From contig NZ_AUCF01000004.1 of the NCBI RefSeq assembly GCF_000429625.1, positions 310,001-374,000 of the forward strand: DNA of 64,000 nucleotides, read 5' to 3'. Below, piece after piece: positions 30,498-39,659 of this stretch (the stretch's first letter is position 1; every line of letters starts with the position of its first letter). The DNA comes from Azospirillum halopraeferens DSM 3675 (lineage in GTDB: Bacteria > Pseudomonadota > Alphaproteobacteria > Azospirillales > Azospirillaceae). The notes below the pieces were generated by a model. The model was not told the DNA's origin. It was given only the letters and a program-made list of their open reading frames with translations, and made no database searches. Both the position numbers and the translations under genes were made by a program.

Positions 30498-30519
30498 GCG
30501 GCGCTCACCGGAGGGATAC
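30498..30519 (-). repeat. IS66 terminal inverted repeat (right)
   Basis: On the minus strand reads GTATCCCTCCGGTGAGCG plus CCGC, matching the left end at 18 of 22 positions. Confidence 0.85.
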
Positions 30520-30527
30520 GACCGCCC
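30520..30527 (+). repeat. 8-bp target duplication, right copy
   Basis: GACCGCCC, identical to 24873-24880. Confidence 0.85.
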
Positions 30528-30863
30528 TGCTGGAGCGCTCCCCCAGCCTCGCCACCGCCGTTGACCTCATCCGCCGCTTCGCGGCGATGGTGAAGGACAA
30601 GGCGCCCGACGCCTTTGAGGACTGGTTGCGTGAGGCGGAAGCCTCGGCGCTGCTGGCGTCGTTCGCCGCCGGGATCCGCCGCGACGAGGACGCGGTGCGG
30701 GCCGCCTTGAGCGAGCCCTGGAGCAGCGGGCAAGTCGAAGGTCAGGTCAACCGGCTGAAGGTCATCAAGCGCGACATACGGCCGCGCCGGCTTCGATCTG
30801 CTCCGCGGCCGGGTCCTGGGTCAAGCCTGAGGCGAATGCTCGAAGGCTATGGATGCCTCGGCT
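30520..30863 (+). pseudogene. ISL3 transposase, 3' part
   Basis: Continues the transposase from 24880: LLERSPSLATAVDLIRRFAA, then AFEDWLREAEASALLASFAA and EPWSSGQVEGQVNRLKVIKR, which carries the catalytic Glu region of ISL3 enzymes (SSGQVEGQVNRLK). Near 30775 the frame slips: the expected DIYGRAGFDLLRGRVLG is present in another frame. So besides the IS66 insertion the gene has a small deletion near its end. Confidence 0.85.
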
Positions 30864-30888
30864 GATCACACGAAACTTGGAAGAACCC
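30864..30888 (-). repeat. ISL3 right terminal inverted repeat
   Basis: GATCACACGAAACTTGGAAG plus AACCC; complements 23407-23431 at 22 of 25 positions. Confidence 0.85.
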
Positions 30889-30897
30889 AATATTTCT

Positions 30898-30909
30898 AGC
30901 TGGATAACA
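30898..30909 (+). repeat. 12-bp direct repeat, left copy
   Basis: AGCTGGATAACA lies between the ISL3 end and zorD; an identical copy is at 63713-63724, just beyond the last gene of the defence island. It is a candidate attachment-site core, but 12 bp can recur by chance. Confidence 0.35.
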
Positions 30910-30992
30910 GGCGTGTGGCTTTAGTTGTTAGAAAGGCCAAATGAGTTCCCCACTGTGCGATGCGATAATGAGGCGTCTTCTGTCGGTGGCGG

Positions 30993-33900
30993 TCATATAT
31001 CTCGCCAATCTGCCTCGCTGATATCTTCAGAGCCATTAAGCATGTCACGTGCTAGTTCTCGTTTGGCTTCGAGAAGGAGGTCCAGCTTCGCTTCAAAAGA
31101 CACAAATTCGTTGGATACGACAGTCGGGCAATAGACGGTCACTGGTTTTGTCTGGCCTATGCGGTACGCGCGGTCGGTGGCCTGATCCTCCTTTGCCGGA
31201 TTCCATGGTCGGGTAAAGTGAATGACGTGGTTGGCCGCCTGGACGTTGACGCCGAAACCAACGGCTGTCGTCGACAGGATGATCACGTTGAATCCGGGGC
31301 TTGCCTGGAATGCATCGATGCGGGCCTGCCGGCTTTGGCCGGATGCGGATTGGGCGGTCGTATCGCCGTTGATCACCGTTACCGAAAGGTCGAACGCCTC
31401 TCCGATATAGCGCTGTAGGGCGCGCTGGATCTCACGGAACTCCGTGAAGATAATAGCCTTTTCGCCGGACGCGCGGATTCGTTCGAGCTGGGCCATCAGC
31501 CAGCGCATCTTCGGGCTGTGCCGGCGGAACTCGTCGAGGGGGGGCGGGGCGGCAAGCTCCTCAGCGGACACCGGGTGCGCACAAATGCTGCGCAGCGTGT
31601 GCAGCATTCCGAGCACCACCATCGTCGCGTTACCATCCGCCTCGGTGACCTTGGCACGGTAGGCCTGCAGAGCTTGGGTGTACAGGGCCGTCTGACGCGG
31701 CGACAGCGGCAGAGCCCGGCAGCCATCGTCGGAAATCTTGGGGGGCAGCTCCGCAACGTCCTCTTTCATGCGACGCATGACTTGCGGCTCAATGAGGCGG
31801 CGGAGACGATCGAGGGCGGCCAGCTGCTCATCCGTCCGCGCCTCGATCGGCCGCGAATAGGTCCGGCAGAAATTGGCCAGGGGACCGAGCAGGCCCGGCT
31901 GCACGAAGTCGAACAGGCACCACAGGTCCGCCAGCCGATTCTCCACCGGGGTTCCGGTGCATGCGATGCGGAACAGGGCGTTCTGCTTCTTGGCGGCGCG
32001 CGTCACCAGCGACGTCGGCGTCTTGATTTTCTGCGCTTCGTCGCAGACCATAATGCCCCAGCGTTGTGCGGACAGAGAGAACTCCTGGTCGCGCAAGGTC
32101 TCGTATGTGGTCAGAACGACCTGCGCGTCGCCTAGCCAGTCGGACCGGAGGAACTTGCACAGTCCGCGCGCAATGAGCTGCTCGTCGACTGCGTCGCGGG
32201 TAAGTCGAACCTCCTTCAGCGCCGAACCATAGAGCGTGAGGACACGCAGCCCTGGCTTGAAAAACTTCCGGATCTCATTGCCCCAGTTCTCGAGGAGCGA
32301 CACCGGGGCGACCACCAGCACCGGTGCCGGCTCCGGCGTCGTTTCCAGGTACCAAGCGATGAAGGTGAGCATCTGCAGGGTCTTACCTAGCCCCATATCG
32401 TCGGCGAAGATGCAGCCGCGCACCCGAGGCATGTTCCGCCAGAGATGCTGTAGCCAAGCAACGCCGGCCAACTGGTGGGGTTTCAGCGCGATATCCGGAC
32501 GAAGCAACTGTGGCAGGACGGGCTGCTCGTGGGGTTCCCAACGCAGGTTCTCGGCCCGCCGCTCGACATACTCCTCCTGCTCCAGGTTGCTCTTCAGGAG
32601 CAAGGTTTCCTTACCCGCCCTGCGGGACGCATGGTCCGAAGCCGGAGGCCTTGCCTGCACCTCAGGTACCGGGCGCGCGGGTGACGGTGGCGCGGAGAAG
32701 GCTGGTGCGATGGCGCGCACCAGTTCCTGTGCGTTCTCGACGCTGAGAGGCGCCGGCCACTCGGGCATGCCGACGGTCGCCTCTCCCGCCGCTTCGGCGG
32801 ACTGTGTGCGTTCGGCGAGCCGGTGGAAGTCGTTCTCTGTGAGGGCAATGCGAACCGGCTCTGCCGCCCCAGGAGGCTGCCACGTGACGACGCAGGCCAG
32901 CGCGTCCGGCATCCAACCGGCGTCGCCCGCAGCCGCCGCCAGATAGGGCGCGTGCACCGGCTTCTCGATGCCGATGCCCGCGATCCGCTCGCCGTACCGG
33001 CCAAGGTCGTACACCTCGTCGTAGCTGAGCGACGGCTGAGCGACCGCCCAGTTCTCCCCGAGCCACAGCGTCAAGGTTGCAAGCTGCTCGCGCGCGTCGC
33101 CGCGCAGGTCGAGATCGCGTCCACGCCATGTCACGCATGGCTCGTCCGCTTTCAGGGCTTTGGCGAGTTGATCCCTGAACTGCTTTACGGCTTGCTTGTC
33201 GGCCAGATCTTGGGGAGGGGGAGGGGACTCTTGTTCGTTGTCGGGCAGGATGTGCAGGCGCACCATCTCGATCCGGCCCATCGCATCACGCACGGCCTCG
33301 CTGGAGAAGGCATAGAACGACAGGCCTGCCTGTCGGCGCACCACCTCGAAGACCTCCGGCGGCAACGCTTCGGCTATGTCCTCGCCGAGGGTGGCGTACG
33401 GGTTCCGGAGAAAGGCCTTGGCACGTTGGCCGGCGACGCGCCGCCCGGGCATGCGCTTGATCTCGGCGAGGAGGCGCAGGACCGCCGGCGAGGGGATCAC
33501 GCGCACCAGACCGCCGTCGTCCGTGGTGAGAACGTAATGATCCTGGACCCGGCTATGGGCATCGTAGGCGGCCAGCCATTTGTCCGATGGCACGTCCGTC
33601 AGGCCGGGCACGAGTTCCACCACCTGGGTGTCGCCTTGCCACGTCGGCCGGAGCGAAAGGTTCAGCCGCTCCGGCGTAAGCACGATCGTTCGGGACAGGA
33701 ATCCGTCGAACCGGGCACCGGCCTCTCGCGCCAAGAGCCTGATACGGCCCCAGGCACGTTCCTGCTCCGTGCGGGTGCGGGCGCTGTCGTCGCGCTGTGA
33801 AAAGGCCGTCACCGCCTCCGCGAGGCGCCAAGCCGGTCCGGGCAAAAGCGACGGCGCCCCGCGTTCCACGATCGCGCCGCCCTTACGCTCAACCTGCACC

Positions 33901-34310
33901 GGTCTCCCGCTGCCATCGAGCCACGCCAGGGCGATCACGAAGGTCGGATCGGACAGAGCACCGGTGGAGGTCAGCTCCGGGGTCAAGGTGCAGGTGGGCG
34001 GAAGATCGAGCAGGGCCAGTCCGTCGGCATGGTCCGGGTGATTCTTCAGGTCGTGAAACTCACGCCAGCCCAGGATGCACTCGTCGCCCAGCGTAGGGAC
34101 GATGCCGTCCTGCTCCAATTGGGCGAGATAAAGGACCGCGTCTCCATGGCGTCCCCGGACTTCATGCCCACGCGCCAGCCATTCGGATGCCGGGAGTTCC
34201 GCGAAACGTCCGATACCACGGAAGACGATGCCGCCGCGGTCGTACGAGATGCTCAGGCAGGTCTCCCCCCTGCGGGTCCGTTTCGTTCTGCCCCAAAAGA
34301 GCCCGAGCAT
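30993..34310 (-). CDS. zorD: ZorD: SNF2-family helicase of type I Zorya
   Basis: A 1,105-residue soluble effector of the Zorya anti-phage system. The first ~600 residues are a family-specific N-terminal region; the C-terminal half is a SNF2/Swi2 ATPase with DDMGLGKTLQM (Walker A, near residue 640), VCDEAQKIKTP (DEAQ box, near 756), FRIACTGTPVENRLADLW, and the helicase C motifs AVGFGVNVQAANHVIHFTRP and DRAYRIGQTKPV. ATG 34310 has AGGAT upstream and lies 14 nt after zorC. In characterised Zorya, ZorD is recruited after the ZorAB motor senses infection and degrades or blocks phage DNA. Fourth gene of the zorABCD operon; intact. Confidence 0.88.
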   Translation of the reverse strand: MLGLFWGRTKRTRRGETCLSISYDRGGIVFRGIGRFAELPASEWLARGHEVRGRHGDAVLYLAQLEQDGIVPTLGDECILGWREFHDLKNHPDHADGLALLDLPPTCTLTPELTSTGALSDPTFVIALAWLDGSGRPVQVERKGGAIVERGAPSLLPGPAWRLAEAVTAFSQRDDSARTRTEQERAWGRIRLLAREAGARFDGFLSRTIVLTPERLNLSLRPTWQGDTQVVELVPGLTDVPSDKWLAAYDAHSRVQDHYVLTTDDGGLVRVIPSPAVLRLLAEIKRMPGRRVAGQRAKAFLRNPYATLGEDIAEALPPEVFEVVRRQAGLSFYAFSSEAVRDAMGRIEMVRLHILPDNEQESPPPPQDLADKQAVKQFRDQLAKALKADEPCVTWRGRDLDLRGDAREQLATLTLWLGENWAVAQPSLSYDEVYDLGRYGERIAGIGIEKPVHAPYLAAAAGDAGWMPDALACVVTWQPPGAAEPVRIALTENDFHRLAERTQSAEAAGEATVGMPEWPAPLSVENAQELVRAIAPAFSAPPSPARPVPEVQARPPASDHASRRAGKETLLLKSNLEQEEYVERRAENLRWEPHEQPVLPQLLRPDIALKPHQLAGVAWLQHLWRNMPRVRGCIFADDMGLGKTLQMLTFIAWYLETTPEPAPVLVVAPVSLLENWGNEIRKFFKPGLRVLTLYGSALKEVRLTRDAVDEQLIARGLCKFLRSDWLGDAQVVLTTYETLRDQEFSLSAQRWGIMVCDEAQKIKTPTSLVTRAAKKQNALFRIACTGTPVENRLADLWCLFDFVQPGLLGPLANFCRTYSRPIEARTDEQLAALDRLRRLIEPQVMRRMKEDVAELPPKISDDGCRALPLSPRQTALYTQALQAYRAKVTEADGNATMVVLGMLHTLRSICAHPVSAEELAAPPPLDEFRRHSPKMRWLMAQLERIRASGEKAIIFTEFREIQRALQRYIGEAFDLSVTVINGDTTAQSASGQSRQARIDAFQASPGFNVIILSTTAVGFGVNVQAANHVIHFTRPWNPAKEDQATDRAYRIGQTKPVTVYCPTVVSNEFVSFEAKLDLLLEAKRELARDMLNGSEDISEADWRDI

Positions 34311-34324
34311 AGTCGATCCTCGTC

Positions 34325-36067
34325 CTATTTCTTGCGCCAGAAGCCGCGCCCCTCAGTGAAGCGGAAACCGAGCCTCTCCAGGTCCCCGCGCGCGGGGTGG
34401 GCGGCGTTGTCGGTCAGCAGCCACAGGCAGCCGGACTTCGGTCGCTGGTCGAGCACTTTAAGGTCGTGCTTCTGGGCGAGAGTGAGCGTGGGAAGCAGCC
34501 AAAGCGGATCGTCGTCGGTGGTCTGCACTTGCGATGCATTCGAACCCTGGGGCTCGGTGTACCGGTGCGCCGGTGGAACGGGAGCTGGGCGTCGTATCGG
34601 CGGCGAATACGACTGGGGCGGACGTGGGGGAGTGCTTGGCTTCTGTGCCGCTATCAATGCGCCGGGCGTCCGTCCGCAGCGGCGGTCGTCGTCTGGATGA
34701 ATACCTAACGCCTCCAGTGCCACCAGGAACTTATACTCCCAGTCGCTGTGGTGCGATTGGCGGAAGATGCAGCGGCGCCTGTTCTTCGCTTGGTGGAGGT
34801 CGACCTCGGCGGCCGGCAGGCAGAACGGCAAGTCGTCCGCGCGGTAGCCGTATGCGGCATTGCCGGTCTGGCCGAACTCAACGAAGAAGTAAGCGCCGAG
34901 CTTCAGGATGAATGCATTGTTATCCGGGTTGCCTGGATTGACCAGCCGGCTTATGCGCTGCCGGCGACGCTTGCGCATATCTACGTAGTCGGGCCGCGGA
35001 CTGTCGAACACGGCTGGCCCCAGTGCAAAATGCGCGAAGTCGATCTGCTTGGCGAAGCGCAGCCAGAAGTCGAGACGCCGCTGGTCGGCGGCACCGTCGG
35101 CGCTGAGCAGGTCGAAGAAGAGTTTCAGGTCTTCCCGAACGATCCATTCGCGGACCATCTGCTTGACCGGGGGGGCGACCAGCGACCATTTTGCCTGCGC
35201 GTGAATGTGAGGACTGCCCCAATGTTCCGTTGCGAAGTCCTGAAGGGTGAGGTGCGGAACGTTTGTCAGCGAGCGATGGTGCCGGTTCAGCACCAGGATG
35301 AGAGCATCGTCGGCCAGCAGCGGGTGACGGCGAAGCACCGCCAGGAAACGGTCCAGAGCGCCCAGATACTCGCCATCCGCCAGTCCACACAGGTGGCGGA
35401 CTTGGGAGAGGATCAACTCTTCCCAGAACCAGCTTGTCTGGGCGACACCGATCTGGTCGCGTAACGGTGCGAGTGCATCTTCTTGACCGGCGAACACCGC
35501 GGCGGCGTAGCGGTCGCAGGGGCGCTCCGTCAGAACGTTGTCGTGCTCGACAAGGGTTCGCAGCCAGTCCGGCTTGTAGCGCGACTGCTCCTCTATGACG
35601 GGGAGGCTGCGCGCGAGAAAGCCACGTAGGGCCTGCCAGTTGGCGGCTTCGGCCTCACGGGTTGGGCGCTGCTCCGGGCCGAAATAGGCGGCGAGCAGGC
35701 CTCGCCACGCCGACAGCGGGAGCGTCCGTTCCGACAGAGCACCATCGACTGCGCTCAAGAGGCCGGCGACAACACCGTCGGTGCGTTGCAGCAGCGCCGG
35801 GGTGTCCTTGTGCGGCTCCCCCAAGGCCCAGCACAGAAAACGCAGATGCGTGGCGCAGGCCACCCGCAACCCCCTGGTCGAGAGCAGGTCGAGAGCCTCC
35901 TGGATGCGGTTGCGTTGCACCAGCGTGCCGGAAGCCCCGTTCACCCTCCGGCGAATCTCGACGACCGCGCGGACCATGGCCTCGGGTCGACCGAACGGCG
36001 CTCCGTCCGTCGTCGTGACATCCCGGACGTGCACCATGTGATGTTGAAGGCTGTCGAGTGTGGACAC
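34325..36067 (-). CDS. zorC: ZorC: EH-signature protein of type I Zorya
   Basis: A 580-residue soluble Zorya component with DNA-binding role in characterised systems. The EH-signature region is visible: RLDFWLRFAKQIDFAHFAL near residue 330 and FFVEFGQTGNAAYGY near 395, followed by HHSDWEYKFLVALEALGI. The GTG at 36067 (VSTLDSLQHH) is chosen over the longer frame to 36265 because that extension overlaps zorB completely and is not protein-like; AGGTGAGG lies upstream. It starts 10 nt after zorB and ends 14 nt before zorD. Confidence 0.85.
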   Translation of the reverse strand: MSTLDSLQHHMVHVRDVTTTDGAPFGRPEAMVRAVVEIRRRVNGASGTLVQRNRIQEALDLLSTRGLRVACATHLRFLCWALGEPHKDTPALLQRTDGVVAGLLSAVDGALSERTLPLSAWRGLLAAYFGPEQRPTREAEAANWQALRGFLARSLPVIEEQSRYKPDWLRTLVEHDNVLTERPCDRYAAAVFAGQEDALAPLRDQIGVAQTSWFWEELILSQVRHLCGLADGEYLGALDRFLAVLRRHPLLADDALILVLNRHHRSLTNVPHLTLQDFATEHWGSPHIHAQAKWSLVAPPVKQMVREWIVREDLKLFFDLLSADGAADQRRLDFWLRFAKQIDFAHFALGPAVFDSPRPDYVDMRKRRRQRISRLVNPGNPDNNAFILKLGAYFFVEFGQTGNAAYGYRADDLPFCLPAAEVDLHQAKNRRRCIFRQSHHSDWEYKFLVALEALGIHPDDDRRCGRTPGALIAAQKPSTPPRPPQSYSPPIRRPAPVPPAHRYTEPQGSNASQVQTTDDDPLWLLPTLTLAQKHDLKVLDQRPKSGCLWLLTDNAAHPARGDLERLGFRFTEGRGFWRKK

Positions 36068-36077
36068 GACCGCGGCC

Positions 36078-36815
36078 TCACCTGAGCTGGCACCGGCCGA
36101 CCTCGATGGTGGCGAGATCGCGCCCCATCGTCGGCCCGGCGCCGGGCTGATTGGATTCGTGCAACGCGCGGAAGTCCAGGCGCAGCTCAATGCGCCGGCT
36201 TTCCTCCTTGGACTCCTTGGACGAGTTGAACGAGAAACCGCCGACCGAGAACAGGCGCCGGACATGAGCCATTTCGTCGTCGGTTAGGCTTGCTCGTCCC
36301 TCGGCGCCGGGCGTCAGCAGCGTGCAGACCACGCGCTGGGCCCTGCGGAGGCTGAGATCAAGGTTGAAGAGATAACTGCCGTCTGTGTCGGTGAAACCCT
36401 CGACGATCACGCGCTTGAACCACTTCTGGCCGAGCGCGCTGCGCGCTTCGGCCAGCACACGGGGGATGAAGCCGCGCAGGAGGTCGAGAGCCTCCGGAGT
36501 CAGGGCGTCGCTGCCGCTGGCAAAGCGGCCGACCTCGCCGAAGTCGATGGTCATGCGCTCGGTGCTGATATGGACCTGGGGAAAGTCGCGAGCGCTGTCC
36601 TTCAGCCGTTCGAGGATTTCGTTGATCTCCTGCTGACGTTGTCCGGCCGCTTTCTGGACGTCCCGAAGGTGCTGCGTCACCGTCAACAGGGCCACGGTCA
36701 TCACCACAAGGAACAGCACCATGAGGGCCGACATGAGGTCGGAGAAGGAGATCCAGAAAGGCTTCTCAGCCTCGTCCGCCTTGCGCTTGCCGATGACGAT
36801 GGGGCTGCCGATCAT
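36078..36815 (-). CDS. zorB: ZorB: MotB/OmpA-like stator partner
   Basis: A 245-residue inner-membrane protein. A single membrane helix contains WISFSDLMSALMVLFLVVMT, with Asp26 in the position of the ion-binding Asp of MotB-type stators; ZorB of E. coli is also reported to use Asp26. The periplasmic part is an OmpA-like peptidoglycan-binding domain (VIVEGFTDTDGSYLFNLDLS, near residues 133-155). With ZorA it forms a proton-driven motor anchored in the cell wall. It begins 3 nt after the zorA stop, indicating translational coupling. Confidence 0.9.
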   Translation of the reverse strand: MIGSPIVIGKRKADEAEKPFWISFSDLMSALMVLFLVVMTVALLTVTQHLRDVQKAAGQRQQEINEILERLKDSARDFPQVHISTERMTIDFGEVGRFASGSDALTPEALDLLRGFIPRVLAEARSALGQKWFKRVIVEGFTDTDGSYLFNLDLSLRRAQRVVCTLLTPGAEGRASLTDDEMAHVRRLFSVGGFSFNSSKESKEESRRIELRLDFRALHESNQPGAGPTMGRDLATIEVGRCQLR

Positions 36816-36818
36816 GGT

Positions 36819-39659
36819 TTATGCGAGCGCCTTCATGCGGGTGGTGAAGCCTGTCAGGACCGATTCCAGCTCCTGGATCTGACCGGAGATCATCTGAACC
36901 GCGTCGGCCAGGGAGGCATGGAACTCCCCGTGTGACCGGCGCATGTTGGTTGAGACGGCGTCGGCGAAGGAATCGAAGCCCTTTCGCAAGACCTCGTTGA
37001 CGTTCTCCAGATACTCGCCAGTCTCCTGCTGCACCTGCTCGAAGTCGGTGACGATCCGCTGCATCGTCGCGACGAGCTCTCGGCTAACGCCGGCACGTTG
37101 GTCGGCATCCTGCACCAGCCCCTGAAGGGTCGCGGCCAGTCCCTGCAGAGCATCGCGGGTACCGTTGTAGGACGCGACGACGCTTTCCACTGCGCGGACG
37201 GATGCATCGAGGCTGCTCGATGCATCGACGATCCGGTTGAGTAGGTCGCCGGAGCGGTCGACGGTCGCCTCCATCCGCTCGCCCGCGCGGGTGAAACCAT
37301 CGGCGGCCGAGCGCATCGTCTCCGCGCCTCGGTTCATGCCGTCGATAGCGCGTCCGGTGGCACCGTTCAGGGACTCGATGGCGTTTTGCATCGCCTGCAC
37401 GGCGCGGCTGGAACCGGCCGCCAGTTCAGACAGGCGACGGTCCAGCGCCTCCAGAACCTCGGCCGTGCGCCGGGAGAGGGCGGCCTGCTGCTCGTCCATC
37501 GCTTGGGCTTGGCGTTTCTCCCGCTCCTCCGAGGCACGGAGGAACTCGCCCAGACGCTGGCTCATGGTGTCGAGGGTGGTCTTAAGCTGCGTTCCAACGG
37601 CCTCGGCTTGCTGCTTTTCGCGCTCCTGTGTTCCGTTAAGGAATTCGCCGAACCGTTCGGACATGAGGGCGAGAGTCGTCCGCAACTCCTCGTCGGCACG
37701 TTTCTGCGCAGCTCGGGCCTTTTCGTCGCTCGCCTGCTGCCATTGTTCGGCATGAGTGAACAGCTCGCGGACACGGCTTGCGTTCTCCTCATTCGCCACG
37801 CGGGCATTGGCGTTGACGTCGGCGGCCAGTTGGCCGAGCGTCTCGGCCAGCGCGGCCTGCCGCTTTTCGGCGTCCTCGAGCAGCCTGATGGCCTGGTCGG
37901 ACGCCGACTGACCAATCTCTTCGGAGGCCTTGCGCATCGCGTCGGCGGCGGCCGCAAGGTTCTCGCGCAGGGCGGCCATGTCGTCCTGCGTGGCCTTGGT
38001 GGTTTCCTCGCGCTGGCGACGGATTTCGTCGAGCATCGCGCCCATGGCGGTCTGGATCGCCGAAAGGGCGCCGGTCGTCTGTTCCTGCACGGCTCCGTTG
38101 CTGTCGCTCACGCGCCGGCCCATCTCGTCTAGCGCCCGTGTCAGCGTTTCGGACAGGCTTGCCTGCCGCGCCTCCGCCTCCTGAAGAAGCCTGATCACCT
38201 GGTCGGAGGCCGACTGGCCGATCTCGCGGGTGGCTTCGCGCATGGCCTCGGCGGCGGCGGTCAGGCTCTCGCGGACGGTGGCGAGGTCGCGCTCCGTCGC
38301 CTGCGACGCCTCCTCGCGCTGTCGGCGGATCTCAACGAGCATTTCCTGCAGGGTCTGCCGCAGAGTGTCGAGCGTCGTCGCCATCTGCGCATGAAGGTCC
38401 TGTTGTCCCCCGGTCACCTGCTGGCGCATGTCGCGCACCGCGCTGATCAGCGCCTCGTTCATCTGGCGTTGGCGCTGTTCCGCCTCCGCCATCATGCGGG
38501 CCATCTGCTCGGTCATCTTCTCGCCGGCGTCACCGCTCGTCTTCTCCATACGCGCCAGCAGGTCGGCGAAGTTCCGCTGCATGCCATCGATCGCGCCGGT
38601 GGTGCCGGCCATCAGCCGCTGCAGCTCCATCATCTGGCCGCCGACCGTGCCGTCCAGCTTCTCCATGAAGGCGGCCATCAGATCACCGAGGATCTTGTGA
38701 CTCGCCTCGCCGGCCTCGGTTTGCGCCTTGCCGACGGCGGCGGTGAGGGCTTGAATGGGTTCGTGCAAGCTTTCGCGGATGGCACCGCCGACGCTTCCGG
38801 CCACGCTCTCCCCATGCTGCCGGCCGGCTTCGATCTGACGATCGGTCAGTTCGGTGAGGAGTTGCCGGAGGTCGTCGACCAGACTGTCCTTGAGGTGACG
38901 CGTCTGCACCGCGCTTTCTTCCGCCGATTGCACCAAGCGGGCCAGGTACTCCTCTCCGGCGCCGGCGGCGTACAGGGCATCGATCGACTGCGCGATGTGC
39001 TCCACCACGCGGTAGCAGCCGGCCAGCAGGAGCTTCTCGATGCCGGTGATGAGCATGGCGACGAGAATGGCGGCGCCGGACGCGACGAAGGCTTCCTTCA
39101 CCGCGTCCATGAGGTGGCTGATGCTGTCCTGCAGCCTTTCCGGCTCGAGCTGGACGTTGAACTGCGCAAGCCCGGTGACCAGCCCGTAGAAGGTGCCGAT
39201 GATCCCGATTCCTGTCAGAATCCCGGGAAGGTGCTTGAAGAATTCGGTCCGCAGCGGTGTATCAACGAGCACCTGGGTGTTGAAGTACGCCTCGGCGGGG
39301 ACCGTTGCTCGCACCGCGATGCGCCGCCGTTCTCCATCAATGACCTGGTACTGCTCGTGGAGGGTGTCCGCGTATTCGGACCATAGATGTATGAGCGTGC
39401 GCGACTGGCGCATGAGTGCGGCGACGTCTTCCGGCGCGACGTTGTTCCCCTGCTGCCGCTTCAGACGCTCGATGCGGCCCGGAAGCCGCCCCATCACAAA
39501 TCGGAACCAGAGGCCCGGGAGCAGGTACCGGAACATGAACCACAGTGCCAGAACGGCAATCGTCGCAAGGATGATCCGGGGCGGAATGCCAATCTGGATG
39601 CCAAAGAGCGCCCACGGCGTATGCAGGAAGTGGTTCAGATACTCGCTCAACGCCTGCAT
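36819..39659 (-). CDS. zorA: ZorA: MotA/ExbB-like motor protein with very long coiled-coil tail
   Basis: A 946-residue membrane motor subunit. Membrane part: a helix near residues 27-50, GILTGIGIIGTFYGLVTGLA near 145-165 and AFVASGAAILVAMLITGIEK near 190-210, the MotA/TolQ/ExbB core. The remaining ~720 residues are almost pure heptad-like, Ala/Glu/Gln/Arg-rich coiled coil. In type I Zorya this tail projects into the cytoplasm and transmits the infection signal. It is longer than the ~730-residue E. coli protein and contains a 102-residue duplication and a 33-residue duplication. First gene of the zorABCD operon; the ATG at 39659 faces the divergent region. Confidence 0.9.
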   Translation of the reverse strand: MQALSEYLNHFLHTPWALFGIQIGIPPRIILATIAVLALWFMFRYLLPGLWFRFVMGRLPGRIERLKRQQGNNVAPEDVAALMRQSRTLIHLWSEYADTLHEQYQVIDGERRRIAVRATVPAEAYFNTQVLVDTPLRTEFFKHLPGILTGIGIIGTFYGLVTGLAQFNVQLEPERLQDSISHLMDAVKEAFVASGAAILVAMLITGIEKLLLAGCYRVVEHIAQSIDALYAAGAGEEYLARLVQSAEESAVQTRHLKDSLVDDLRQLLTELTDRQIEAGRQHGESVAGSVGGAIRESLHEPIQALTAAVGKAQTEAGEASHKILGDLMAAFMEKLDGTVGGQMMELQRLMAGTTGAIDGMQRNFADLLARMEKTSGDAGEKMTEQMARMMAEAEQRQRQMNEALISAVRDMRQQVTGGQQDLHAQMATTLDTLRQTLQEMLVEIRRQREEASQATERDLATVRESLTAAAEAMREATREIGQSASDQVIRLLQEAEARQASLSETLTRALDEMGRRVSDSNGAVQEQTTGALSAIQTAMGAMLDEIRRQREETTKATQDDMAALRENLAAAADAMRKASEEIGQSASDQAIRLLEDAEKRQAALAETLGQLAADVNANARVANEENASRVRELFTHAEQWQQASDEKARAAQKRADEELRTTLALMSERFGEFLNGTQEREKQQAEAVGTQLKTTLDTMSQRLGEFLRASEEREKRQAQAMDEQQAALSRRTAEVLEALDRRLSELAAGSSRAVQAMQNAIESLNGATGRAIDGMNRGAETMRSAADGFTRAGERMEATVDRSGDLLNRIVDASSSLDASVRAVESVVASYNGTRDALQGLAATLQGLVQDADQRAGVSRELVATMQRIVTDFEQVQQETGEYLENVNEVLRKGFDSFADAVSTNMRRSHGEFHASLADAVQMISGQIQELESVLTGFTTRMKALA
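37722..38333 (-). repeat. 102-codon duplication in the ZorA tail
   Basis: Two adjacent 306-bp units, about 38028-38333 and 37722-38027, both start IRRQREE and share EAMRxAxxEIGQSASDQxIRLL. Further downstream a 33-codon unit (TTLxxMSxRxGEFL...EREKxQA) is also repeated. The units lengthen the coiled coil without changing its periodicity. Confidence 0.75.

Larger units (their letters stand above)
24881..30519 (-). mobile_element. IS66-family element inserted in the ISL3 transposase
   Basis: Terminal repeats at 24881-24902 and 30498-30519 start GTA and match at 18 of 22 positions; GACCGCCC flanks both ends. It carries tnpA, tnpB, tnpC and one downstream accessory gene, all on the minus strand. 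tnpC is itself split by a 2,590-bp serine-recombinase cassette; without it the element is about 3.05 kb. Confidence 0.9.
23407..30888 (+). mobile_element. ISL3-family element, interrupted by an IS66 element
   Basis: The outermost layer of a three-level nest. Imperfect terminal inverted repeats of 25 bp (23407-23431 and 30864-30888, 22 of 25 matching) bound it, and the transposase is split at 24880/30520. Without the insert the element is about 1.8 kb. The 8-bp flanks (GCCACACT left, AATATTTC right) do not match, so no target duplication is visible; the ends may have been rearranged since insertion. Confidence 0.85.

Noticed and set aside
23399..30896. Target-site duplication of the outer ISL3 element.
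   Set aside because: The 8-bp flanks GCCACACT and AATATTTC do not match.
36068..36265. Extending zorC to an upstream start at 36265.
   Set aside because: That part lies entirely within zorB and is Ser/Arg/Pro-rich; GTG 36067 after a purine-rich site is better.
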